NCBI GenBank assembly: GCA_000827205.1
Contig: KN832556.1
Coordinates: forward strand, 2,391,697 to 2,455,696
Length of the DNA: 64,000 nt
Source of the DNA: Plicaturopsis crispa FD-325 SS-3
Lineage: Eukaryota; Basidiomycota; Agaricomycetes; Amylocorticiales; Amylocorticiaceae
Direction: 5' to 3'
The notes under the pieces: model-generated
What the model was told of the DNA's origin: nothing
The model's database searches: none
The model's input: only the letters and a program-made list of their open reading frames with translations
Translations under genes and position numbers: made by a program
Part shown: piece after piece, positions 24,217 to 34,231 of the stretch
Numbering within the stretch: position 1 is the first letter of the stretch
How the letters are laid out: each line of letters opens with the position of its first letter

Positions 24217-24849
24217 TTTTCGAGGAAGAACGGAAAGCAATGGACGCGTATTGCAAGATCGACGCGGTAGTCCCGGACGAAATCAGAGCTTTGCAATTTG
24301 GTCCGTGCATCCGACTATTTGGGACCGAATTTGTCGATAATCTCAGGGCGCGGCGGCGCGCACTGGCACGCATCGCGTGGATTCGCGTCGACGTTGACGC
24401 GGTCTTCATCTTTGCTTGCTAGCCGCTGTACCATCTCCAGCTGGAATGTACATTTGGATGTCGGCAGTTGCATCCTACATTCAAGCTCCATGCATCGGTG
24501 TTGGCTATTTGGAATATCTTCATTTCGCCGTTACTCTTCCAATCTTGAAAAAAGCCTCAGGCCCACCCACGTACAACGTCTGCATGCTCCAAGCCTCCAA
24601 AGCTTCACAACTGTCAACGACTCGAGAGTTCGACTCGATGGGTGACTTGAGTACAGAGGATTGCACAAGCAGATCGCCCGCCTGACCGTCTACGTATCGA
24701 ATCTTCGGTGCCCTGGATCAAACCCTATGCTACCGGCATTGCTATTACCGATAGCAGATTACCCCGTACTTATACCCTGCTTATACCCCGCGTTGTACTC
24801 TCCCGCCCCTTCTTTCGCAACTATTCAAAACTGCTAGCACTCTACTGCC
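24217..24849. promoter_or_regulatory. Intergenic region between divergent CCT6 and SDR genes
   Basis: The region contains no convincing ORF. Two TATA-like CTTATACCC/GCTTATACCCC repeats at about 24769-24788 lie 60-80 bp upstream of the SDR start codon and are plausible core-promoter elements for that gene. Confidence 0.45.
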
Positions 24850-26305
24850 ATGTCCAACAACTCGTACAGCAAGATTGGGTCGAAAGCACCGGGAGCTGAG
24901 GCATTGTACAACAAGACGGTTGCGCGGATTGGCAAGATTCAGTCGCATCTTAGTACCGCACCCCGAGGGAACCGTTTGAAGGGAAAGGTGTGCATCATCA
25001 CGGGCGTTGGGTCGCTCAAGGGCATAGGGTGCGCATACTTTCTCTCGAACTCGGGATCCAGGCTTAACCTTGACTTCGTCAGGCGTGCTACATCGTTGCT
25101 GTATGCACATGAAGGTGAGCGCTCAAGCCAAACTTAAACGAACGGCCAAGTACGAAGGTCCTTTGAAGGCGCCCAGCATCTATATCTCCTTGACTTCTCG
25201 CCTGAGAACCTCCCAAACCTCAAAAGTACGATTGAACAGACATACCCCGACGTGAAGGTATTGCCCGCATGAAGCTTCTAATGTTAGCTTATTGCAGACA
25301 GCAAATGACTGATCCTATGCTACAGGTTACGACAATACAGGCTGACGCCGCTGATGAGAAGGCCATCGAGGGCCTGTGCAAGCAGGCCTTGCGGGAGGAA
25401 GGTCGTTTGGACGTCTTCTTTGCTAATGTATGCACCCATCGTGCACCTGCAGTCAGCTCGCTGACTTCACTAGGCTGGAGTAGCAAGCAAGGAACCATTG
25501 GAGTCCACCTCCGCCGAATCGTTCATGTCATCCATGCGGATAAACGCGTTATCGTGCGTCACCGTCGCGAAATCATCATCACTAACCGTTGAAATAATGC
25601 CCCGCAAATACGCAGCGTCTTTCTGGCCATCAAGCATGCGTCTGCAGCCATGCTTGAGACGAATCCTACAAGGGGGAAGGAGACGAGCGGCGGAAGCATC
25701 ATTGTGACCGCCTCCGTTGCAGGTTTGCGCTCAGGTGCCGGGACCGTTGATTGTAAGTGTTGCTCTGGATCGCGCCAAACGCCACATCCTTACCCCATCT
25801 CTGCAGACAGCGCAAGCAAGGCAGCGTCAGCTTGCATTACTCTTGACGCCTATTCATGATGCTGATTTTTGACCCCCGCAATAGCGTAAACTCGATGGCG
25901 AAGACTGCACCATATCAACTTCAAAAGACTGATATCCGAGTCAACAGTATATGTCCCGGGCTCATCGAAACCGCTATGACGACCGACTCCTTTGCGTACG
26001 CCCGCCAACGCGGGACCGTCAGCAAAATCGGCCAACTCAACCCATTGGGAAGGTTTGGTGTCGCAGAAGGTACACAGGGTGTGTGATGCCGGAGAGTGTT
26101 GTACTTACCGTTCCCCTTTCTACCAGAAATTGCGCAGGCTGCATTATTCCTGGCATCGGGTATGTGGATAACTTTCCTTTGCAATACTTGCTTGGCTGAT
26201 ATGTGTGAAACTGCAGACGATTCAAGCTATGTCAACGGTCAAAATCTCGCTGTCGATGGCGGACTATCAGCCTCGCACCCAGTCGTCCCGGGACGATGGG
26301 CTTGA
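24850..26305 (+). CDS. Short-chain dehydrogenase/reductase (classical SDR)
   Basis: Exons spliced between 24850 and the TGA at 26303 give a protein of roughly 300 residues. The Rossmann cofactor motif is ITGVGSLKGIG (TGxxx..GIG), followed by LDFSPENLP after strand 2. NAG is restored across an intron, the catalytic Ser lies in VTASVAGLRSG, and the active-site YSASK is assembled from two exons. NSICPGLIETAM and DGGLSASHP close the fold. Such enzymes oxidise or reduce alcohols and ketones with NAD(P). The acidic residue after strand 2 suggests NAD(H), but this is inference. The N-terminal 40-residue extension is not obviously a targeting signal. It is convergent with the Cdc1-like gene. Confidence 0.88.
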
Positions 26306-26575
26306 GTCGACACTGGAAGTACAGGCAGGCGGGCCTCTGCTCTTTTTCCTCTCTGGTGCCTTCAGGTCTCCGGCTTCTGCGCAAAAACCCCTTCATTTGG
26401 ACAAGGATGCGTGTATGTACTTACTGTATGGTTGGGTCACCGGTAACAATGCGAGATTCAACCTCCCTCTCTGAACGGTTAACCTGGTCTCCATATTCAA
26501 TATACTTGGTCCGAAAAAAAATCTAGGTAAGGTTGTCCATGCATTACCGACAGAGAAAGGTCCCAAGAGAAATTT

Positions 26576-28785
26576 TTAGTACATGCGCTTCACGATGTAC
26601 GCCCACACTACCAACGCGGGCCAGATCACCGCCGCAAAATCCAGCATCACGCCCCACGCGACACTGCGGCGACGACCAGGCCGCGTCCCCGGCGTGCTCC
26701 ACAGCAGATCCCGCACGCCTTCCAGCCACTCAGCGTCCGGAGCGTGGATCGCCATGCGGCGGCGACGGCCGCGAAACACAAACGACCATCCCCACGACCA
26801 CCGACGGCGCGCCTCGGCTTTCGTGCCCGGCGCAGGCATGAACAACGAAGCGCCCGCGTCGTCCTCGTCGCGGTGGTGGTCCCCGTTCGCCCAGCCATTG
26901 TCGATGTGCGAGTCGCGCCGCATGAGGTACTGCGCCGGGAACATCGCGTCCTCGTCTTCCCCCTCGTGCTCACTCTCGTCCATGTGGGATGAAGCAAAGA
27001 CCGTAGCGGGCGAGAGTAGCTGCGAATGGGTACCGCCCGGGGAGCTGGGATGTGCAGCGCGTAGTGTAGGCGCTCCTAGTGAATTGGGGTTCGCCATGCG
27101 CACTGAGGACGGGAAAGGATTCCGCGGGCTGACCGGCTGCGTGACGGGGGTGACCGGGGTGAACGGTATGAATGGGGACCATGGCGCAGAAGAGGGGATG
27201 GGGCTGCCGGGGTGACTGGGGTTGTATGGCGCATGGTTGAAGTTGTTGGGCGATATGCGATTCGGCGAAAGCGGGATGTGCGGCGGGAGGGATGCAAGCC
27301 GCCGCTGCGCACGTGCGCGGAAGAGGTTGGAGAAAATTAGCGCGACGATGGTAAGGATTATGCACGAAGGATAGACGGATGTGTAGATTCCAAACTGGTT
27401 TGGGAGGAAGCAGGGCGTATCAGCGAACGTCTGCGTGGTGGGATGAAAATCGTCCGGGGAGCTGGACGAAAGTATGGGAGGGGTGACGAGGGACATCAAT
27501 TGGAACCCAGGCCAGCGGATATTTTTAGCGGGTGCGAACGATTTTACGGTGACCTCGCGGACAGGTCGCTCCTGCGCCGATGATCTATGATTTGCGGGTG
27601 GTATTATATGTGTTATGTCGCAGTAATCTCGGTTGTCGGCACTGTGTGGAATCTTTTCAGTCACAATTTCGCGAAAGTGATGCCAGGATTTATACCTGAA
27701 CACAGCGGAAGGGCGAAGAGTCTCCAATAGAAACGCAGTAGTTTGTTTACCGAGAGTATTCTGGTAGCCGTGGCCTACGCCCCGTCGGATGGTCCCTTTC
27801 TCCCGAAGAGGCCCACACGATTTGCTGTCAGGTCGAAATAGTGGTATGTGACTGAGCAGTATTACAGGCTGCGTGTGTTCACCTGCATCACCTGGTAAGC
27901 GAATAGATGTCTATCTCACGCCGGGGTAGGAAATGTACCTGGAGCTAATGACTGGACGAATTCGATAGGCCCATTGCGGAGCGGTGTCCAGTCCTGGTAT
28001 GGAAGCGACTTGGCAGCGCGTTGATAGTCCTCCTCAACGAGTCCAGGAGCATCAAGCAGAAGGAAACTGTGGTTCCTGACAGAAACTTCCTGATTGAAGG
28101 CCCCAAAATGGTTGAAATATCTGCGTCGCGCGCTCTTGGTGAAAGCGGGAGAGGTGCCAAGCCCAACGTCGTTATTTCCTGGGAGATAGTATACAGACAC
28201 GGAGGACCGCTGGGGAAACAGCGTTTTGAACCGTGTTATGTACTGTTCATATCTAATGTAGTTAGTGAAGGACACCATTTCGCGCGCGCCGCATGGTCAA
28301 AGGGATTTGTACTGGGAAGAACTCACTCTTCATCACTCATATGCATTCGCCCCGAAGAGAGCATGTCCCCGAGAAAAATGACTGCATGCGGATTCAATCG
28401 GTTGGCAACGCTCCAGCTCTTCTTGAGACTGAGCTCGTAAACAAACCGGCGCAGTCGACCGATTAAAGATAGGGCGTCATTTGGATAGTGAACCTGAACA
28501 TCTCCGATGAGAAGGACATGGGATGATTTCTGTTTGTCGCGTGCTTCGAGCTGTATTGTGCGGGAGTTCGTCAGAGAGGTCTTGCAATGAATAAACATCT
28601 TGGCGTACGGGTTCCAGGGCCCCGTCTGGCCATCGGCAGCTTCGCAGACTCCAGAAAAATGTGCCAATCTCGCACCAGACGACAATAGTGACCCATGAGA
28701 GACGTAGCCCGTTGAGCAGTATTTTCGGAGTACAGACTCGGGGCGACCGACGGTCTATGCTTCGGCGTTCCCTGAGCCCAGCCAT
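26576..28785 (-). CDS. Cdc1/MPPE1-like membrane metallophosphoesterase
   Basis: The minus-strand gene starts at the ATG at 28785 (MAGLRERRS) and runs to the stop at 26576 with several introns. An N-terminal membrane helix (WVTIVVWCEIGTFFWSL) leads to the calcineurin-type domain: VLLIGDVQV, AVIFLGDML, YYLPGNNDVGLG, a VILLSHIPLF block and SADNRDYC. A second helix (CIILTIVALIFSNLF), a long Ser/Pro-rich cytosolic loop and a final helix (AVIWPALVVWAYIV) follow. Known relatives (yeast Cdc1/Ted1, animal MPPE1) act in the ER/Golgi on GPI-anchor ethanolamine phosphate, so a similar role is likely. The last exon is unusually long and low in complexity. In the fourth motif other members, as I recall, have GDDHDYC, whereas here it reads ADNRDYC. 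Confidence 0.82.
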
Positions 28786-29156
28786 TCTGCGAGGTCAGTG
28801 CCTCTGTAGCACAGCCGTGGCTAATTGTAGCACCTAGGTCTAGAGCTAGGTGGGGAGTGTGCTAATAGCACTACAGACGAATGACGAGGGAAAGGAAAGT
28901 TATGGGCAGCGTCCGACGTGGATTGTTCGGACGCGACAAGCCTCGTTCGGAGGTTGTTGAAGTCGCCGATCTCTCCGTGACTTACGGTGATCCAATTATT
29001 CGACATCCGTACTAAGTCCGTAAGTAATGAGGGTATCACTGATAAAATTCGGACAGTACTAGTGGCTGGCAGTGTCAGATATACAATGTAGTAGCAGGCA
29101 AGGTAAAGTGAGGGGGTGGTACAATGGATCCAATGAGGGTTGGTACAAAGAGACAA
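28786..29156. other. Intergenic region between two minus-strand genes
   Basis: This is the upstream region of the Cdc1-like gene and the 3-prime flank of the BSD gene. No gene or repeat is seen. Confidence 0.5.
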
Positions 29157-30773
29157 TTACTCCCAGTCGCTTTCCGCTGAATCCTCGTCCGCTTCATTCG
29201 TCTCCTTCGTCGCGTGAGGCTTGTCTCCGCTGGTGCTGACGTTCCCGCTCGACACAAGGTCGTAGCTCTCCTCGCTACTTTCCCGTGGACTTGTCGTAGC
29301 AGGGGTCACCGGCGCAGATAGCCTGTCCACATCGGGGGAAACGTCTGCGACCTTTCTCAGCGTAGCCTGCGATGCAGATGGAGCAACAGAAGGCGCTTGG
29401 GTGGACGGCAGGGGCTTGGAGCTAGTGGCCGTCTCCTCTTCGTCGTCTTCCCATGTAAAGTCTTCGTCATTATCGATCGTTTCTGTAAAGTACGACGTGA
29501 GCATATGCATCGAACAATTTGCATCGAGACGTACGCTGGATCAACGCTTTGCGTTTCGCCTCCTCGACTTCGATTTGGTGTACCCGGAAGAAATACCGGG
29601 ACCAGAAAACGGACTCGGTCATTTCTGACGGTACTGTAGGACAGATCGGTTAGAAATAGGGAACGTCGAGAAGGGGAGAGACACCAACCAAGAACATCAT
29701 GCGTTGTCTTCAAAGCCTCTCCGTCAACATCATCCGCAAGCACAGCCGTAATGTTCGCCGTCCATTCCGCGCCCTCCAACCCGCCGTCCTTCGGCGTTAT
29801 CTCAGCCTCGACCCAGCTTCTATACAAGGCGCGCACGGTATCGTGTGCCTCCGGATCTGCCTTCAGGATCGCCGGATCGTGTTTAAGCTGCTTAAGCAGA
29901 GACTCTGCGCGCGTCGCCACCGCCCGCTGCGCAGAGTCCCCAGACGGCCGCCCCGACTCCGTACTCTGCCCCTCCCTCTCCTTCCCCTTCCCCTTCGCCG
30001 AAACCACCACCGGATTCGGCAGCATCCACATATCGCTCCCGTCCCACACGACACCGCTCCCGCCCGCGCCGTCGAGCTCCTCCGGCGGGACGACCTTGAC
30101 GGCGTCCTTGAGCGCCTCCTGCGCCTCCTTGACGACCTCGCGCAGGAGGCCCTCGGACTGGTGCAGGTACTCCTCCGCCTGCGCGCGCGTCACGCCCTGC
30201 ACGCGCTGGAACTCCGCGCCGAGCGTCGCGCGCAGCTGCGCGAGGTCGGTGTTCTTGAGCGTGTCCGGGAGGTTGGCCTGGACGGACGAGACGATGTTGG
30301 GCGGGAGGGACGCTTGGAGGCGCGAGAAGAGGGTTTGGATGCCGGTTGTTGGGGCGTCTGAGGAGGTGGGCGTGGGTGCTGCATCATCGGTTTGTGAGGA
30401 GGAGCCTGGCGTGGGGGTCGTTTCCTCGCTTGGAGGTGCATCCTTCTCCGAGTCGGTGCTCGGTGCAGCAGGAGCCTCCGCGGTCAACTTGCTGAGCTCC
30501 TTCTGAGCCTGCTGCACGACGTCGCCCAGATCTTTCCGCGCCGCTTCGAGGGCCGTTTGGCTCTATTGAAGATTCGGTAAGTCAGTAGACGACTTGAGTA
30601 GACATACACTGCGTGCGCACCTGTTTCCTGAAACCTCCCCAGAAACGGCCAAGTTGGCCGATGACCTGGGTGACCTCTTCGTTGAGACTCGGTTCGGGGT
30701 GGTCAGACTGGGCTGGGGGCGTGTTAGTGCCGCCCGCGCCCCCGGTAATGTCGTATGTGTCGAAGAAATTCAT
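29157..30773 (-). CDS. BSD-domain protein (BSDC1/Dos2-like)
   Basis: The minus-strand gene starts at 30773 (MNFFDTYDITGG) and stops at 29157. The N-terminal half is helical and Glu/Gln-rich, with an amphipathic start (VTQVIGQLGRFWGGFRKQ) and a predicted coiled coil around AEEYLHQSEGLLREVVKEA, typical of the family. A linker rich in Pro, Thr and Ser follows. The BSD domain near the C-terminus has the hallmark Phe-Trp and Tyr-Phe pairs (ESVFWSRYFFRVHQIE). The tail is acidic and ends in DWE. BSD domains occur in TFIIH p62 and synapse-associated proteins. The exact role of this fungal branch is not established, although fission-yeast Dos2 is linked to heterochromatin. Confidence 0.82.
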
Positions 30774-31023
30774 GGCAGACGTTTTGTGCTGAAGCGACGA
30801 TGGTAACGACGCGCGCACAGTGAGAGTACAGGTACAGACGATTTCAGCCTCAGGGGCCAAATATACGAAGATTATCTTGCCTCCGCAACTCAGAGTCAAA
30901 CGTGTTCACAACAAAACATACGAATTGGAACAAGAAATATTCATTGGTACGGGGCTATGATATAGGTAAATGGTAATCCACGGAAAGTTAGTACAGAAAA
31001 CGAGGAGAAAACACATCCATCCC

Positions 31024-32505
31024 TCAAGCCGTTGCAGCAATCGGCGTAGGCATCGCCGCAGCAATCGGCACGACATCCTCCAGCGCCGATCCAACTGCAT
31101 CACCGCTCTTCAGCCCGAGCTGCAGCTTGTGCGCCCTGCACTCAATCAGGAAGTCCGTGAACATCTGTACTCGTGGTCAGTGACTGATTCGATTGTCCTC
31201 AAGTACGAAACAAAACGTACCTCGATGGTGTCGAGCGGCCCGCCAGCGCTTTCAGGGTGGAACTGGACGCCCCATACTTTCTTTCCAGAGTCGGCAGTGG
31301 ACTTGATGCCCTCTACGGAAGAGTCGTTGCAGTTGATGAAGAACGGTTCCCAGCCTTGTGGGAACGGGTCCTGCAGCTTCAAAGCGTACTGGTGGTTTTG
31401 ACTACACCGCTCGTAAGTAACCGAACACAGTGTGTCAGAGGATGTGTACGAACCTGGTAACATACACGCGCCCCGCCTTGATAGACCCCGCAGACGCCAA
31501 CGCCAGCACGGGCTGATTGTGCCCGCGGTTTCCAAACCGCATGCGGTACGCATCCAGCCCCGCCGCCATGCCGATGATCTGGTGGCCCATGCATATCCCA
31601 AAGACGGGCTTGTCCCACTCCGCTAGGGTTCGGCGCAGCTTCAGTGCCGCATCCATACAGTGCGCGGGATCACCTGGCCCGTTGGACAGGAAGAGCCCGT
31701 CGTACTGGTCCCGGATCGTGTTGAAATCGAAGTTCCATGGTAGTACGGTAACTGCTGCACCACGGCGGACGAGTGCGCGAAGGATGTTCGCCTTGGCGCC
31801 GAAGTCGATGACGGCGATTTTGACGTCGCCAGTGGGGTTGAGGTCGTAAGGAGCGGTGGTGGACACCTGATCGACGAGGTTCTCCGTCGTGGGGTCCCAG
31901 TACTCCTGCTCTCCCGGCGCGGGGAGGGAGGCATCAGCGCCTATGGCAAGCCGTCCGAGGGTGGTACCCTGATCCCGGAGGAGGCGGGTGACGGCGCGGG
32001 TATCGATGCCGGTGATAGCAGGGATATTATGCCGCGTGCACCACGACGAGAGCGACTCGACGGCGCTATGGTGTGAATAGCGTTCTGCGACATCGCCCAC
32101 CACAACTGCTGAGCATTGAATGCCCTGGGATTCGAGGAGGACACCCACGTCTTGCGAGTCCACTGCGGTTTTGTTCAAGGGAACACCGTAGTTGCCAATG
32201 AGAGGCGTAGTGAAGACGAGAATTTGACCACGGTAGGAGGGGTCGGTCATGGACTCTGTGTCTAAAGAATCGCGTAACGGTTAAGCTCGGACGGCATATC
32301 GCCTGTAAAAAATCCACTGACATGAAGTGATCGACGTCGAAAAGACAGTCTCTCCGAAGATGCTCTTGGGTGCACCGAAGGACCGACCAGCAAAGGACTG
32401 GCCGGATTTGAGATGCAAAACTGCAGGAGTTGTGAAAGCGGTGGATGCATGTGTAGCTAGACCTCGCGAGAGGCGAGGAATAGAGAAGAATTGGCGAGAC
32501 AACAT
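31024..32505 (-). CDS. CPA1: Arginine-specific carbamoyl-phosphate synthase, small (glutaminase) subunit
   Basis: The gene runs on the minus strand from the ATG at 32505 to the stop at 31024, with introns at the family positions. It releases ammonia from glutamine for carbamoyl phosphate used in arginine synthesis. A Ser/Arg-rich N-terminus (MLSRQFFSIPRLSRGL) looks like a mitochondrial presequence. The N-terminal CPS domain has GETVFSTSITSYTESMTDP, spliced across intron 1, and VFTTPLIGNYGVP. The class I glutaminase domain shows LSNGPGDP, the nucleophile Cys in FGICMGHQ, and the His-Glu pair in GVQFHPE. A short Ala-rich tail follows. An upstream ORF of the arginine attenuator type precedes it (32522-32587), so translational control by arginine is likely. 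Confidence 0.94.
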
Positions 32506-32521
32506 GGTGTGTTTTGATAAC

Positions 32522-32587
32522 CTAGAGACTAAGGAGAGAAAAGACAAGGTCGCTGAGATAGTCGTCGCGAGTGTTCAGAGTGTACAT
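32522..32587 (-). promoter_or_regulatory. Upstream ORF resembling the arginine attenuator peptide (AAP)
   Basis: In the 5-prime leader of CPA1, an ATG at 32587 opens a 21-codon frame that ends with TAG at 32522-32524, only 16 nt before the CPA1 start codon. The peptide contains DYLSD, the core of the fungal arginine attenuator peptide, preceded by Thr-Arg-Asp and followed by hydrophobic Leu-Val-Phe. In Neurospora arg-2 and yeast CPA1 this nascent peptide stalls the ribosome at its stop codon when arginine is abundant. The Trp usually found shortly after the core is Phe here. Position, length, gene and core motif all agree, so the assignment is strong. Arginine-dependent stalling itself is inferred. 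Confidence 0.82.
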
Positions 32588-33209
32588 GAACTGAGCGTAA
32601 GACTCAGAGGAATGGAGATGGTCAACGAGAGGTAAAAAAACTGGCCGCGTTTTTTACTTGGTGCCTGTTCTCAAGCTCACGTGGCTCGAACTCTGACTCG
32701 CGTCAGTTTCGCGTCTTCCGACGTTTGACTTGCAGTTTGCGCGTCCTTGCGCTACATACGTACGGGATACAAGGAAATATCTAGGAAGTCACTTTGAAGA
32801 GTTCTGGGGAATGTCTGGATATCATTGGTCCGACGACGGCCAACGCTGGCGCGCTCATGACCGCCGCCGTGCATTCAGCGGTACGATCGCGATCGCCGCA
32901 GGTAGTGATCGTGCAGTGCACTGTTGGGAGCACAGCGGCCTACTGCAACAGGAGAGGTCCACAGACAGACAGACACGCAGCGTGGGTGCGACGCGATGTT
33001 TTACGTGGGCCACCTCGTCAAGCTCAGGTCCCGTGGGCCGACCGCATATGTGCAGACGACAACTGATCATGCATTATGGCTACATTACACATCCGTGAAA
33101 CACAACAATCGTCTGTAAATTTGACACGGTCAATACGAATGGAAAATGGATTGCAATGAGCCGCAAGACTTACACTCGTGCACGCGAAGAGCTAACCGCG
33201 AGGGCCGCC
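32588..33209. other. Intergenic region upstream of CPA1
   Basis: About 620 bp between the CPA1 leader and the end of the FIT2-like gene. No ORF on either strand resembles a protein. A palindromic CGATCGCGATCG lies at about 32884. Confidence 0.45.
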
Positions 33210-34103
33210 TTAGGTTTGATGGACTTTCACAGGCGCTGACGCTGGCACTGACGGCTTCAGAATCGGTATTTGCGTGATTGCGAAACCAACAAGACCAAAA
33301 ACTGCGGGGAATGTACCATTAGACACGGTAACATTACGTCGTTCAAAGCGAGACTTACGGTACCCTGTAATCTTCTCTGAGGGCGTGTGGAAGTACACAC
33401 TTGTAGTGTAAGTCGCGAGCAGCCAGACTGCAATCAATATAGCATTGAATCCGACGGCGTATTTATGCCATGACGGCCAGCGTTGCGCGCGGAACGACAC
33501 GCTGAGTTGATCGGCGAGGAAGAGGATAGACATCGTGAGGAGAAAGATATGTCCCGAGACGTCGTGTCCGCGCCGCAGCCTGGGTCTACCGCCGTTCCAT
33601 TCGCCGTTGGGAATGAGCATCTCGAGAGGGGCCGTGAAGAGACTGGGATGTGTCGAGGGAGAGACGTGACTCTTCGTGAAGCAGTATTCGTTCGGTAGGG
33701 TGAGGACCTCTCCCGAAGGCAGCGGAAGAACACATTCCCCTCCAGAGGCAGCTATCAGCCGCTCCAAGACAGCTGGCCCGAAAAACCAGCTCGTGAAGAC
33801 GAGCCATACTGCCGTCTCCGCCGCCCACTGCACGACCCGTCTCTTCGTCCGCGCGTGCGGTGCGCTGGTCCACCACAGAGCCAGGAACGCAGCAGACGTC
33901 CACGCCCATGCGCGCTTTATGAATACGACGTTGAGAAGGTTGGATTTGCTGGCGAAGTAGTCGGAATGCTGCAGTGGGTGCGGAAGGTGGGTTAGGAGGG
34001 GGTTTGAAGTGTCGAGATACGTGTCGTATACGACTGAGTACACCGTTCCGAAGGCTATGACGCCTGTAACTGTAGCTAACGCTAGCAGTCGTGCATTTGA
34101 CAT
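33210..34103 (-). CDS. FIT2/Scs3-like fat storage-inducing transmembrane protein
   Basis: Two minus-strand exons (34103-33359, 33301-33210) encode 278 residues. The protein is an ER membrane protein with about six hydrophobic helices. Family hallmarks are the first catalytic His in RRGHDVSGHIFLL, the second in YFHTPSEKITGY, and LFGLVGFAIT once the 57-bp intron is removed. FIT proteins are lipid diphosphate phosphatase-like enzymes that maintain ER lipids and lipid-droplet budding (yeast Scs3 and Yft2). A luminal loop with two Cys (ECVLP, EYCFTK) is present. Retaining the intron would add 19 residues in frame but break the conserved C-terminal helix, so splicing is preferred. It is divergent from the mannosidase gene. 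Confidence 0.87.
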   Translation of the reverse strand: MSNARLLALATVTGVIAFGTVYSVVYDTYLDTSNPLLTHLPHPLQHSDYFASKSNLLNVVFIKRAWAWTSAAFLALWWTSAPHARTKRRVVQWAAETAVWLVFTSWFFGPAVLERLIAASGGECVLPLPSGEVLTLPNEYCFTKSHVSPSTHPSLFTAPLEMLIPNGEWNGGRPRLRRGHDVSGHIFLLTMSILFLADQLSVSFRAQRWPSWHKYAVGFNAILIAVWLLATYTTSVYFHTPSEKITGYRKSRFERRNVTVSNGTFPAVFGLVGFAITQIPILKPSVPASAPVKVHQT

Positions 34104-34231
34104 CTATGCGGTCGTTTGTAGGAGATACCAAGGAAGAATAAGAAATACTATGTAGTTGCAGGCAGAAATCAAGAGGCAAACGCGGCCTTGCAAGGTGACG
34201 TCGATCCTATCAACCCACGTGGCTGTATAAC
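34104..34231. promoter_or_regulatory. Short divergent promoter FIT2-like/alpha-mannosidase
   Basis: As few as 128 bp separate the start codon of the FIT2-like gene from the first ATG of the mannosidase frame. If the mannosidase starts at the alternative ATG at 34394 the gap is 290 bp. Confidence 0.4.

Noticed and set aside
26583-27215. 210-codon plus-strand ORF
   Set aside because: It is antisense to the last exon of the Cdc1-like gene, with composition explained by that exon's Pro/Ser codons.
29751-30506. 251-codon plus-strand ORF
   Set aside because: It lies antisense to the BSD-domain gene. Its Ser/Ala-rich composition is the mirror of the linker codons, so it is a shadow.
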